DNA of 21,105 nucleotides, taken from NCBI GenBank assembly GCA_033722375.1, contig JAWVZB010000054.1, positions 1 to 21,105 of the forward strand, in the 5' to 3' direction. Positions within the stretch are counted from its first letter, which is position 1; every line of letters begins with the position of its first letter. The stretch comes from JAWVZB01 sp033722375. GTDB taxonomy: Bacteria > Actinomycetota > Nitriliruptoria > Nitriliruptorales > Nitriliruptoraceae. Under the pieces are notes generated by a model that searched no databases, was not told the origin of the DNA, and saw only the letters and a list, made by a program, of their open reading frames with translations. The translations under genes were made by a program, and so were the position numbers. This document shows, piece by piece, positions 1-5,958 of this stretch.

Positions 1-122
1 CCGTGGATCTCGGGCTGGTAGAGCTCCTGGAGCTCCGACAGCAGCACGTAGCCGCGCTCGCTGGAGCGCTCGAACAGTTCCTCGACCGCAACCTCTGCGG
101 TGGGTAGTTCCGTCTGTGACAC
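1..122 (-). CDS. Probable RNA polymerase sigma-70 factor, region 1.1 (5' end only)
   Basis: Only the first 40 codons are inside the window; the gene runs off the left edge. The start is GTG at 122, with an AGGAGG ribosome site at 127-132 and a 4-base spacer. The visible protein is acidic and contains a segment reading LFERSSERGYVLLSEL. This fits the helix-turn pattern of sigma-70 region 1.1 (the auto-inhibitory N-terminal domain of primary sigma factors, typically 'GY-x-T/L-x-x-E-L'). I infer an RpoD/SigA-type factor, but the diagnostic regions 2-4 lie outside the window, so the family call rests on a short match. The upstream leader (123-310) is unusually rich in inverted repeats. Confidence 0.5.
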   Translation of the reverse strand, partial: MSQTELPTAEVAVEELFERSSERGYVLLSELQELYQPEIH

Positions 123-135
123 CGTTCCTCCTTCA

Positions 136-181
136 TCGCCCCGCTGTCGGGGCGATAGTTCCTGTCGCCCCGTCAGGGGCG
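136..181 (-). promoter_or_regulatory. Two tandem, sequence-related hairpins in the leader of the sigma-like gene
   Basis: Plus-strand coordinates. Bases 136-143 (TCGCCCCG) and 148-155 (CGGGGCGA) form a perfect 8-bp stem with a 4-base loop. Bases 166-171 (CGCCCC) and 176-181 (GGGGCG) form a second 6-bp stem, also with a 4-base loop. The arms are interchangeable, so arm 1 of one hairpin can pair with arm 2 of the other. The inner hairpin ends only four bases upstream of the AGGAGG site (127-132). No U-tract follows. This could be an attenuator, a translational switch or a protein operator; the function is not shown by the sequence. Confidence 0.4.
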
Positions 182-182
182 G

Positions 183-197
183 GTTGAAGCGTTCAAC
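183..197. promoter_or_regulatory. Perfect dyad GTTGAA-N3-TTCAAC upstream of the sigma-like gene
   Basis: A 6+6 bp perfect inverted repeat with a 3-base centre lies 61 bases upstream of the GTG at 122. It is operator-like in size. A second near-perfect dyad (AAACCACA 291-298, TGTGGGTT 301-308, 7 of 8 paired) lies further upstream. No regulator can be named from the sequence. Confidence 0.3.
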
Positions 198-344
198 TCG
201 TGGTGGTCTCGTCGTGATGGTCTCGGTGGTGACGTTCGCTCGCTCGTCGGCGGCGGTCCCCCTGGCGCGATCACACCCGACTGCCCTACGAAACCACATC
301 TGTGGGTTCCGGTGGAAGTCCCGTCTCCCAACCTTCGGGCATCT

Positions 345-361
345 GGGCGCTCGCCGCGCCC
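345..361 (-). terminator. Weak GC hairpin downstream of the VOC gene
   Basis: GGGCGC (345-350) and GCGCCC (356-361) form a 6-bp stem with a 5-base loop, 44 bases past the stop of the VOC gene. No T-run follows on the minus strand, so this is only a possible terminator of the GC-hairpin type. The rest of the 282-base gap (123-404) holds the sigma-gene leader elements listed separately and no convincing ORF or tRNA. Confidence 0.25.
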
Positions 362-404
362 CAGAACAGTGTACGTCCGGACAGGACGATCGTCTGCGGA
401 GACG

Positions 405-842
405 CTATGCGCGCCCGTCTGGGGCTGTCGGCGGGCGCGGCGGCTCCGTCGTGCGGTCGTCGGCAACCAGCTCCACCTTGACCCCGTCAGGATCCTCCAT
501 GAACGCCGCGTAGTGGTCCTCACCTCCCGCATACGGGTGGCGGTCCTCGTAGAGGAGCCTCGTGCCCCGGCTCCGGAGGTGCGCCACCAGCTCTTCCACC
601 TCTTCTGCGGTATCGACATGGAAGGCCAGATGGTTGAGCCCCGGTCGCCGCCGGTCGAAGTCGGTGTCGTCAGGCGCCTGGACGAACACGAGGTAGGTCG
701 GCCCCAGACGCCAGCTCATGCCGTCGTCCCACTCCTGGTAGGGGCGGTAGCCGAGCTGGCCGAGCAGGAACCCCCAGAACGCGACGGAGCGCTCGAGGTC
801 GCTCACGTAGAGCTCGATGTGGTGGAGCGCGCCGCGGGTCAA
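405..842 (-). CDS. VOC-superfamily protein (glyoxalase / bleomycin-resistance / dioxygenase fold)
   Basis: A single-module vicinal-oxygen-chelate protein of 145 aa. The hallmarks are a first strand HHIELYVSDLERSVAFW (residues 7-23), a central NHLAFHV (70-76) and a terminal MEDPDGVKVEL (115-125). Likely metal ligands are His8, His71 and Glu124. The substrate cannot be told; lactoylglutathione lyase, thiol-dependent resistance enzymes and ring-cleaving dioxygenases share the fold. A GTG at 848 is in frame, but the AGGAGG site (848-853) covers it. The TTG at 842, five bases downstream of that site, is the better start. The gene lies 49 bases after ftsH on the same strand and is probably cotranscribed with it. 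Confidence 0.85.
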   Translation of the reverse strand: MTRGALHHIELYVSDLERSVAFWGFLLGQLGYRPYQEWDDGMSWRLGPTYLVFVQAPDDTDFDRRRPGLNHLAFHVDTAEEVEELVAHLRSRGTRLLYEDRHPYAGGEDHYAAFMEDPDGVKVELVADDRTTEPPRPPTAPDGRA

Positions 843-891
843 CGCCACCTCCTGGGGTCGGGGACACGTGCGGGAGCGGGGTCGCGGACGG

Positions 892-2817
892 TCACTCGTC
901 GGTTCCCTTCGCGGTCCGGTCCCCGTTCTCCTCCTTGCTGGTGCTCGGGGGCTCCCGGCCGACGAGGTCGTAGACGACCTCCCCGTCGACGGTCTCCTCC
1001 TCGAGGAGCACGTCGACGAGCTCCTCGAGCTCGTCCCGGTGAGCTTCGAGGAGGTCGGTCACCGCTTCCTCGGCGTCACGCATCAGGTCGGCGATCACCT
1101 CGTCGATCTGGCGCTGGGTCTGCTCCGCGTACGGCCGTTTCGCGAGGGGGTCGGGGACCGCACCTCCTTGGCCGTCTCCGTAGCCCACGGGACCGATCTC
1201 CTCGGAGAGGCCGAAGTCTCGCACCATCTTGGACGCCATGTCGGTGGCGGTCGCGAGGTCGTTGGCGGCACCGGAGGAGGCCTCGTCGAACCACAGCAGC
1301 TCCGCCACCCGACCGCCCAGCCGGACCCGGATCGCATCGGTCATGTAGCTCTCGGTGTGCAGTCGGCGCTCGTCGAGCGGAAGCTGCTCGGTGACGCCCA
1401 GTGCCCGCCGGGTCGGCAGGATCGTGACCTTGCCGACCGGGTCGGCGTTGTCCGACAGCGCCGCGACCAGCGCGTGGCCCGACTCGTGCACCGCCACGCG
1501 GCGGCGTTCCTCGGGGCGGAGGATGTCGCTGTCCTGGCGACGGCCGAGCAGCACCCGGTCGCGGGCGTCCTCGAAGTCCTCCTGCGAGATCTGGTCGCGC
1601 TCGTTCCTCACGGCGTGCATCGCGGCCTCGTTGACGAGGTTCTCGAGGTCCGCCCCGCTGAAACCGGGCGTGCCCCGGGCGATGCGTTCGATGTCCACGT
1701 CGCCCTCGAGCGGCTTGCCGCGGGTGTGGAGCTGGAGGATCTCGAGGCGCTCGTCCTGTCGGGGCAGGGGTACCTGGATCTGACGGTCGAACCGCCCGGG
1801 CCTCATGAGCGCGTCGTCGAGGAGCTGCGGCCGGTTGGTCGCAGCGATCACGACGACCCCTTCCGCCGGCTCGAAGCCGTCCATCTCGGAGAGGAGCTGG
1901 TTCAGGGTCTGCTCCTGCTCGTTGTTGGTTCCGATCGTCGTGGAGCCACCGCGCTTGCGGCCGAGCGAATCCAGCTCGTCGATGAAGATGATCGACGGTG
2001 CCAGCTTGCGCGCCTTCTCGAAGAGGTCACGGACGCGGGAGGCGCCGACCCCGACCAGCATCTCGACGAACTCGGAGCCGGCTGCGGAGATGAACGGCAC
2101 GTCGGCCTCCCCCGCAACGGCTCGCGCCATGAGGGTCTTGCCGGTTCCTGGTGGGCCGATCAGGAGGATCCCGCCGGGTCCCCGCGCCCCGACCGCCTGG
2201 TACTTGGTCGGATCCTCGAGGTAGTCCACGAGCTCGCGAACCTCTTGCTTGACCCCTTCGTATCCAGCGATGTCGTCGAACGTCGTGTCGGGGCGCTCGC
2301 TCGTGAGGACCTCGGCCTTGGACTTGCCCGCACCGGTGAGCTGTGACATCTGGCCGCGGGCGCGACGCGAGAACCACCAGATCAGCCCCCCGATCAGGAG
2401 CAGCGGCAGGAGGTTCGCGAGGAGCACCGCCAGGCCACCCCCGGTGTCCGGCGGGTCGAAGTCGTAGGCGACACCGGCGTCGTCCAGCCGGTTCCGCAGG
2501 TCCGCCTGGTCCTCGGCCGGCACGGTCGTCGTGAACTCCTCGCCGCCCGAGAACGTGCCGTCTGCGGCGCCGGTCTCGTTCGTGATCGTGATCTCTTCGA
2601 CCTCGCCCGCGTCGAGTCGCTCGAGGAACGTGGAGTAGTCGACCTCGTTGCCGCCGCCACCGTCGAACAGGGTGGTGGCCGCGAACATCGCCACGAGTAG
2701 CGCCAGTGCACCCGGGATCAGCCATCGCCGCCACGGCGGCCGGCCGTTGTCGCCCCGATCGAGCGAACGACCCCGGTCACGAGACGTGCTGTCGTCTCCA
2801 GGGATGTGTCCTGACAG
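892..2817 (-). CDS. ftsH: ATP-dependent zinc metalloprotease FtsH
   Basis: Membrane-anchored AAA+ protease that degrades misfolded and regulatory membrane and cytosolic proteins. With the start at 2817 it has 641 aa, a normal FtsH length. In order: a basic N-terminus; TM1 (WLIPGALALLVAMFAATTLF, about 30-50); a small extracytoplasmic domain; TM2 (about 128-149); Walker A GPPGTGKT (221-228); Walker B IIFIDE (276-281); the second region of homology ending RPGRFDR (about 326-345); and the zinc site HESGH (444-448) with the third ligand Asp near 520 in ANDL. The usual motif is HEAGH, but HExxH is intact. A GTG at 2694 would cut TM1 in half. The only better in-frame candidate is CTG at 2817, preceded by GAGGAG (2826-2831, spacer 8). 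The frame is stopped by TGA upstream, and no ATG, GTG or TTG occurs between. The C-terminal tail is charged and low in complexity. Confidence 0.97.
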   Translation of the reverse strand: MSGHIPGDDSTSRDRGRSLDRGDNGRPPWRRWLIPGALALLVAMFAATTLFDGGGGNEVDYSTFLERLDAGEVEEITITNETGAADGTFSGGEEFTTTVPAEDQADLRNRLDDAGVAYDFDPPDTGGGLAVLLANLLPLLLIGGLIWWFSRRARGQMSQLTGAGKSKAEVLTSERPDTTFDDIAGYEGVKQEVRELVDYLEDPTKYQAVGARGPGGILLIGPPGTGKTLMARAVAGEADVPFISAAGSEFVEMLVGVGASRVRDLFEKARKLAPSIIFIDELDSLGRKRGGSTTIGTNNEQEQTLNQLLSEMDGFEPAEGVVVIAATNRPQLLDDALMRPGRFDRQIQVPLPRQDERLEILQLHTRGKPLEGDVDIERIARGTPGFSGADLENLVNEAAMHAVRNERDQISQEDFEDARDRVLLGRRQDSDILRPEERRRVAVHESGHALVAALSDNADPVGKVTILPTRRALGVTEQLPLDERRLHTESYMTDAIRVRLGGRVAELLWFDEASSGAANDLATATDMASKMVRDFGLSEEIGPVGYGDGQGGAVPDPLAKRPYAEQTQRQIDEVIADLMRDAEEAVTDLLEAHRDELEELVDVLLEEETVDGEVVYDLVGREPPSTSKEENGDRTAKGTDE

Positions 2818-2891
2818 GGAGGGATCTCCTCGGTGCGTGTAGAAGGACGGTACTGAGCGTCAGCAGCTGGGTTCGACCCCGCCCTACCCCC

Positions 2892-2906
2892 GTCTGTACC
2901 TCAGAC
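2892..2906. promoter_or_regulatory. Small dyad GTCTG-N5-CAGAC in the ftsH/bcp divergent region
   Basis: A perfect 5+5 bp inverted repeat with a 5-base centre lies in the 161-base region between the divergent ftsH and peroxiredoxin genes. It could be a shared operator. It is short enough to be chance in GC-rich DNA. I found no convincing -35/-10 pair in this gap for either gene. Confidence 0.2.
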
Positions 2907-2978
2907 CGCACCCAACCGTGGCGCACCGCGCTCCGAACGGGGCACGAGGACCTGCCACCCCGACCGTGAGGAGTAGCT

Positions 2979-3434
2979 GTGGAACCCGGAGACACCGTCC
3001 CCGACTTCAGCGCCCGCACCCAGGACGGGGAGACCGTCACCCTGACGGACCTCCTCGTTGACGGGCCGGTGGTGCTGTTCTTCTACCCCAAGGCCTTCAC
3101 CGGAGGGTGCACGGCCGAGGCCTGCCACTTCCGCGACCTCGCCGCGGAGTTCGAGGCGGTCGGCGCGACCCCGGTCGGCATCAGCCGGGACGACGTCGAG
3201 ACACAGGCCGCGTTCGGAGAGAAGCACGACCTCGGCTACCCCCTGCTCTCCGACCCCGACGGGTCGGTGGCCAAGGTCTTCGGCGCGAAACGGATCGGGC
3301 CGCTGTGGAGCAAGCGCCACACGTTCGTGATCGACACCGACCGCACGGTGCGCCACGCGACCCAGAGCGAGTCCGACATGGAGGTCCACGCGGACGAGGC
3401 GCTCGAGGTGCTCTCGCAGCTCCAGCGCACCTGA
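2979..3434 (+). CDS. bcp: Thioredoxin-dependent peroxiredoxin, Bcp/PrxQ type
   Basis: A 151-aa thiol peroxidase that reduces hydrogen peroxide and organic hydroperoxides using thioredoxin or a similar donor. The active-site segment FYPKAFTGGCTAEAC (35-49) has Pro37, Thr41 and the peroxidatic Cys44 in the family pattern P-x3-T-x2-C. The resolving Cys49 lies five residues later, typical of the atypical two-Cys PrxQ class. The HTFVIDTD strand further on is also conserved. The start is GTG at 2979, supported by GAGGAG at 2968-2973 with a 5-base spacer. It is transcribed divergently from ftsH and lies 111 bases ahead of lgt on the same strand. Confidence 0.95.
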   Translation: MEPGDTVPDFSARTQDGETVTLTDLLVDGPVVLFFYPKAFTGGCTAEACHFRDLAAEFEAVGATPVGISRDDVETQAAFGEKHDLGYPLLSDPDGSVAKVFGAKRIGPLWSKRHTFVIDTDRTVRHATQSESDMEVHADEALEVLSQLQRT

Positions 3435-3477
3435 CGACACCGACGGGACGGAACAGCACGCCCCACGTGGCCGTTCG

Positions 3478-3508
3478 CTGACGTGTGCATCGCGCCCGTT
3501 GCTACCGT
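3478..3508 (+). promoter_or_regulatory. Possible lgt promoter (CTGACG-N19-TACCGT)
   Basis: A -10-like TACCGT (3503-3508, TAnnnT as common in Actinomycetota) lies 37 bases before the lgt ATG. A -35-like CTGACG (3478-3483) matches TTGACA at four of six positions with a 19-base spacer. This is weak evidence; lgt may instead be read through from bcp. Confidence 0.25.
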
Positions 3509-3545
3509 CTCTCGGTGCCCGCGGTCCGTCCCGCCGAGGATCCCA

Positions 3546-4445
3546 ATGCTCGCCTCCATCCCGTCGCCGTCGAACAACGTGCTCGAGATCGGGCCGCTCG
3601 ACGTGCACTACTACGGGATCCTCATCGCGATCGGCATCGCGATCGCGCTCACGCTCGTCCGTCGCCGCTACGAACACTTCGGGGGTGACCCCGACCTCGT
3701 CGACCGGGTGCTCGTCTGGGCGGTCGTCGCGGGGTTCGTCGGGGCGCGGCTCGCGTACGCGTCGACCCACCTGCACCGGTTCGAAGGCCGCCCCGAAGCG
3801 ATCCTCTTCATCTGGGAGGGCGGCCTGGCCTTCTTCGGCGGGCTCACCTTCGGGGCGATCACCGCCATCGTGCTCGTGGCTCGTTGGACCGACGGCGGCC
3901 GCTTCGGGGACTTCCCCCGTTTCGCGGATGCCGCGGCTCCCGGCATCCCACTGGCCCAGGCCATCGGCCGATGGGGCAACTACTTCAACCAGGAGCTGTT
4001 CGGCACCCCGAGCGACCTACCGTGGGCGGTGGAGATCGATCCCGGAAACCGCCCCGAGCAGTACCAGGACGCGGCCACGTTCCACCCCACCTTCCTCTAC
4101 GAGTCGCTCTACAACTTCCTGGTCGTGGCGCTACTGCTCCTGATCGAGAGACGGACCGAACTGCGGCGCGGCAGCCTGATCTTCGTCTACCTGATCTTCT
4201 ACGGGATCGGCCGCTTCCTGCTCGAGCTCATCCGGACCGACACGACGTTCCGGATCCTCGGGATCTCCCGGAACGGTTGGGTGGCGATCCTCGCCGCCGC
4301 CGGGGGTGCGGTGGCCCTGCGGTGGTGGCAGCAGCGTGAGGGTCCGCCCGTTGGCGCCACGACGTCGCCCGATGACACGGCTGCGCCGTCAGCGGCCGCC
4401 GACACCGCCGACCGGACACCGGACGCGGCCTCCAGGGACGCCTGA
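3546..4445 (+). CDS. lgt: Prolipoprotein diacylglyceryl transferase
   Basis: Integral membrane enzyme that moves diacylglycerol from phosphatidylglycerol to the lipobox Cys of prolipoproteins, the first step of lipoprotein maturation. The 299-aa protein has about seven hydrophobic segments. The Lgt signature GRWGNYFNQE lies at 141-150 (Arg142 and Asn145 match essential positions of the family). Also conserved are HPTFLYE (180-186) and GRFLLELIRTD (222-232), which carries the second essential Arg. The frame is open upstream to 3483, but the ATG at 3546 has GAGGA at 3536-3540 with a 5-base spacer and gives the usual N-terminus. The last 35 residues are an Ala/Asp/Thr-rich tail beyond the catalytic core. 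Tandem hairpins follow the stop directly. Confidence 0.96.
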   Translation: MLASIPSPSNNVLEIGPLDVHYYGILIAIGIAIALTLVRRRYEHFGGDPDLVDRVLVWAVVAGFVGARLAYASTHLHRFEGRPEAILFIWEGGLAFFGGLTFGAITAIVLVARWTDGGRFGDFPRFADAAAPGIPLAQAIGRWGNYFNQELFGTPSDLPWAVEIDPGNRPEQYQDAATFHPTFLYESLYNFLVVALLLLIERRTELRRGSLIFVYLIFYGIGRFLLELIRTDTTFRILGISRNGWVAILAAAGGAVALRWWQQREGPPVGATTSPDDTAAPSAAADTADRTPDAASRDA

Positions 4446-4449
4446 TACC

Positions 4450-4490
4450 GCCGGTCGGACCTACCGGCTCCGCGTGAGGGGCTCCTCACG
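4450..4490 (+). terminator. Tandem GC hairpins after lgt
   Basis: Two perfect stems lie back to back just after the lgt stop: GCCGGT (4450-4455) with ACCGGC (4463-4468), loop 7; and CGTGAGG (4473-4479) with CCTCACG (4484-4490), loop GGCT. There is no T-run. Their position makes termination likely, in the U-less style often seen in high-GC Gram-positives. The following 85 bases up to the next gene show no other structure I can support. Confidence 0.45.
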
Positions 4491-4575
4491 ATGCGTACAC
4501 CTATGGCCGACGACCCCAACCGGGACAGCATCGGCCCCGAACAACGATCGGGACCACCGGGCGGAAGGAGCAGTC

Positions 4576-4944
4576 ATGACGAAGATCCGGGCAACGTGTC
4601 CGCGCTGCGCCGACGAGGTCGACCTCCGGCCCCACGAGGTGCTGCTCCACATCGTCGACCCCGTCCTGACGCCCGGCGAGCACCATGGGAGCTACGGCTT
4701 CGACTGCCCGAGCTGCGACAACTTCGTGGTCCGGCCCGCCGGCGAGCACGCGATCTCGCTGCTGATCGAGGGCGGTGTCGAGATCTGCACCGACCGCCTC
4801 CCCCCGTGGGAGCAGGAGACCGCCCCGCCCCACCCCGAGTCCCCTCCTGGCGGACCGCCGTTGACCTACGACGACCTGCTCGATCTCCATCTCGCACTGC
4901 AGCGCCCTGACTGGTTCGCCGAGCTCGAGGAACTGGTGGCCTGA
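4576..4944 (+). CDS. Small zinc-ribbon protein of unknown function
   Basis: The 122-aa protein has two CxxC pairs, CPRC (residues 8-11) and CPSC (44-47), which should form a four-Cys zinc ribbon. Between them is the hydrophobic strand-forming stretch VLLHIVDPVL. A Pro-rich linker (about 80-96) leads to an acidic C-terminal helix LTYDDLLDLHLALQRPDWF, which looks like a docking or dimer segment. The ATG at 4576 has a GGAAGGAG site (4563-4570) with a 5-base spacer. No enzymatic motif is visible. Small zinc ribbons of this type often act as accessory or DNA/RNA-binding proteins, but I cannot assign a job. It is probably its own transcription unit after the lgt hairpins. Confidence 0.8.
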   Translation: MTKIRATCPRCADEVDLRPHEVLLHIVDPVLTPGEHHGSYGFDCPSCDNFVVRPAGEHAISLLIEGGVEICTDRLPPWEQETAPPHPESPPGGPPLTYDDLLDLHLALQRPDWFAELEELVA

Positions 4945-4954
4945 TCGTGCCACC

Positions 4955-4979
4955 GACGTTCGTGGGCGGGACGTTCGTG
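4955..4979. repeat. Direct repeat GACGTTCGTG (two copies, 15-base period)
   Basis: The 10-mer occurs at 4955-4964 and 4970-4979 in the 152-base gap between the zinc-ribbon gene and the M23-like gene. The spacing is about one and a half helical turns. This could be a paired regulator site or chance. Confidence 0.3.
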
Positions 4980-5014
4980 CCCAGGTGACGCGGGAGCCGA
5001 GATCGGGACACCGT

Positions 5015-5029
5015 CGTGGCCGTGCCACG
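5015..5029 (+). terminator. Hairpin CGTGGC-CGT-GCCACG in the gap before the M23-like gene
   Basis: A perfect 6-bp stem with a 3-base loop. A second stem, GGCCC (5050-5054) with GGGCC (5061-5065), follows 20 bases later. There is no T-run. Either could help to end the zinc-ribbon transcript or fold the leader of the next gene. Confidence 0.25.
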
Positions 5030-5096
5030 GGTGGACGCTGGCCGCGTGCGGCCCCATCGTGGGCCATGAGCCCGTGCCCGCGACCGGGGAGCCACC

Positions 5097-5954
5097 GTGC
5101 CGCGCGCCGACGAGACCGCCCGCCATCCCCTACCCGTCGACCGCCCCGTACCTCCACAGGGGGTGGCGCCGGTCGCCGTCACGCCCCCTCCAGCACCGAG
5201 CAGGCGACGCCGGCTGCTCCTCGCCGCACTGGCCAGCGGCACCCTGATCGCAGCTCCCCTCGCCGCGCAGACCGAGGCGATCGCTGCCCCCCTCCCGGCC
5301 ACGGATCACGCCGCCACGGGGCTCGGACCCGAACTGCGACCGGTGCCGCCGGCGCCCGTACCAACCGCCACTGGTGCGGACCGGGAGCGCACGGCACTGC
5401 GGCCGCTGGCACGGATCGATGACCTCGAACTCCTGCTCCCCTCGCCACGGACCGCGATGGTGGGCTTCCACGAATCCTTCAACGCCGCCGCCGTGGAGCT
5501 GACGCCCGCGACCACGCCGGAGGACGACCACGGCAGCAAGCCGCTGCCTGACGTGTCCGACGATGCCACCGCGCAGGCGGGGATCATCCTCCCGAGCCGC
5601 GGCCGACCTGGCGGCGCGACCTCCGCGGTCGACATCGCCGTGCCAGCCGGCGAGCCGGTTCTCGCCCCGCTGTCCGGCGAGGTCGTCGCCGTGAGCCCCT
5701 ACTTCCTCTACGGCAAGCATCCCGACGTCCGGATCGACGTCATCCCCGAGGGGCGCCCCGATCTCCGGGTGGTCTTCGTGCATGTCAGCGACGTCGCCGT
5801 CGAGCCCGGGGACCGGATCGTCGCCGGCGAGACCACCATCGCCCGCTCGGCGACGGCCCTGCCGTTCGAATCCCAGATCGACCGCTTCGTGCGTGCAGCG
5901 ACTGGCGCCACCACGCCACACGTCCACATCGAGGTGAACCAGGTCAGCTCGTGA
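5097..5954 (+). CDS. Secreted or membrane-anchored M23-like (LytM fold) protein, probably catalytically inactive
   Basis: The 285-aa protein has a long Pro-rich N-terminus, then RRRR and a hydrophobic segment (about 40-57), which suggests a signal peptide or signal anchor. Next come a linker and a LytM/peptidase-M23-like domain from about 160. Matches to the M23 core are VDIAVPAGEPVLAPLSGEVV (178-197), FVHVSDVAVEPGDRIVAGE (227-245) and the terminal HVHIEV (275-280, the HxH zinc ligands). The first zinc motif, normally HxGxD, reads TSAVD (175-179): the His is Thr, though Asp179 remains. Zinc peptidase activity is therefore doubtful, and a peptidoglycan-binding or amidase-activator role is possible. 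The GTG start at 5097 follows GGGGAG (5086-5091). It is convergent with the PgpH gene, with four bases between the stops. Confidence 0.75.
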   Translation: MPRADETARHPLPVDRPVPPQGVAPVAVTPPPAPSRRRRLLLAALASGTLIAAPLAAQTEAIAAPLPATDHAATGLGPELRPVPPAPVPTATGADRERTALRPLARIDDLELLLPSPRTAMVGFHESFNAAAVELTPATTPEDDHGSKPLPDVSDDATAQAGIILPSRGRPGGATSAVDIAVPAGEPVLAPLSGEVVAVSPYFLYGKHPDVRIDVIPEGRPDLRVVFVHVSDVAVEPGDRIVAGETTIARSATALPFESQIDRFVRAATGATTPHVHIEVNQVSS

Positions 5955-5958
5955 GCGA

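Noticed and set aside
285..345. Possible tRNA in the hairpin-rich gap left of the VOC gene
   Set aside because: A GGGTTCC-like T-arm stretch is present, but no acceptor stem, anticodon arm or second arm fits.
670..867. Alternative small frame over the VOC gene start
   Set aside because: Out of frame with the VOC domain and without family features.
817..2346. Plus-strand open frame (509 codons) opposite ftsH
   Set aside because: Shadow of ftsH; no motif and no start signal.
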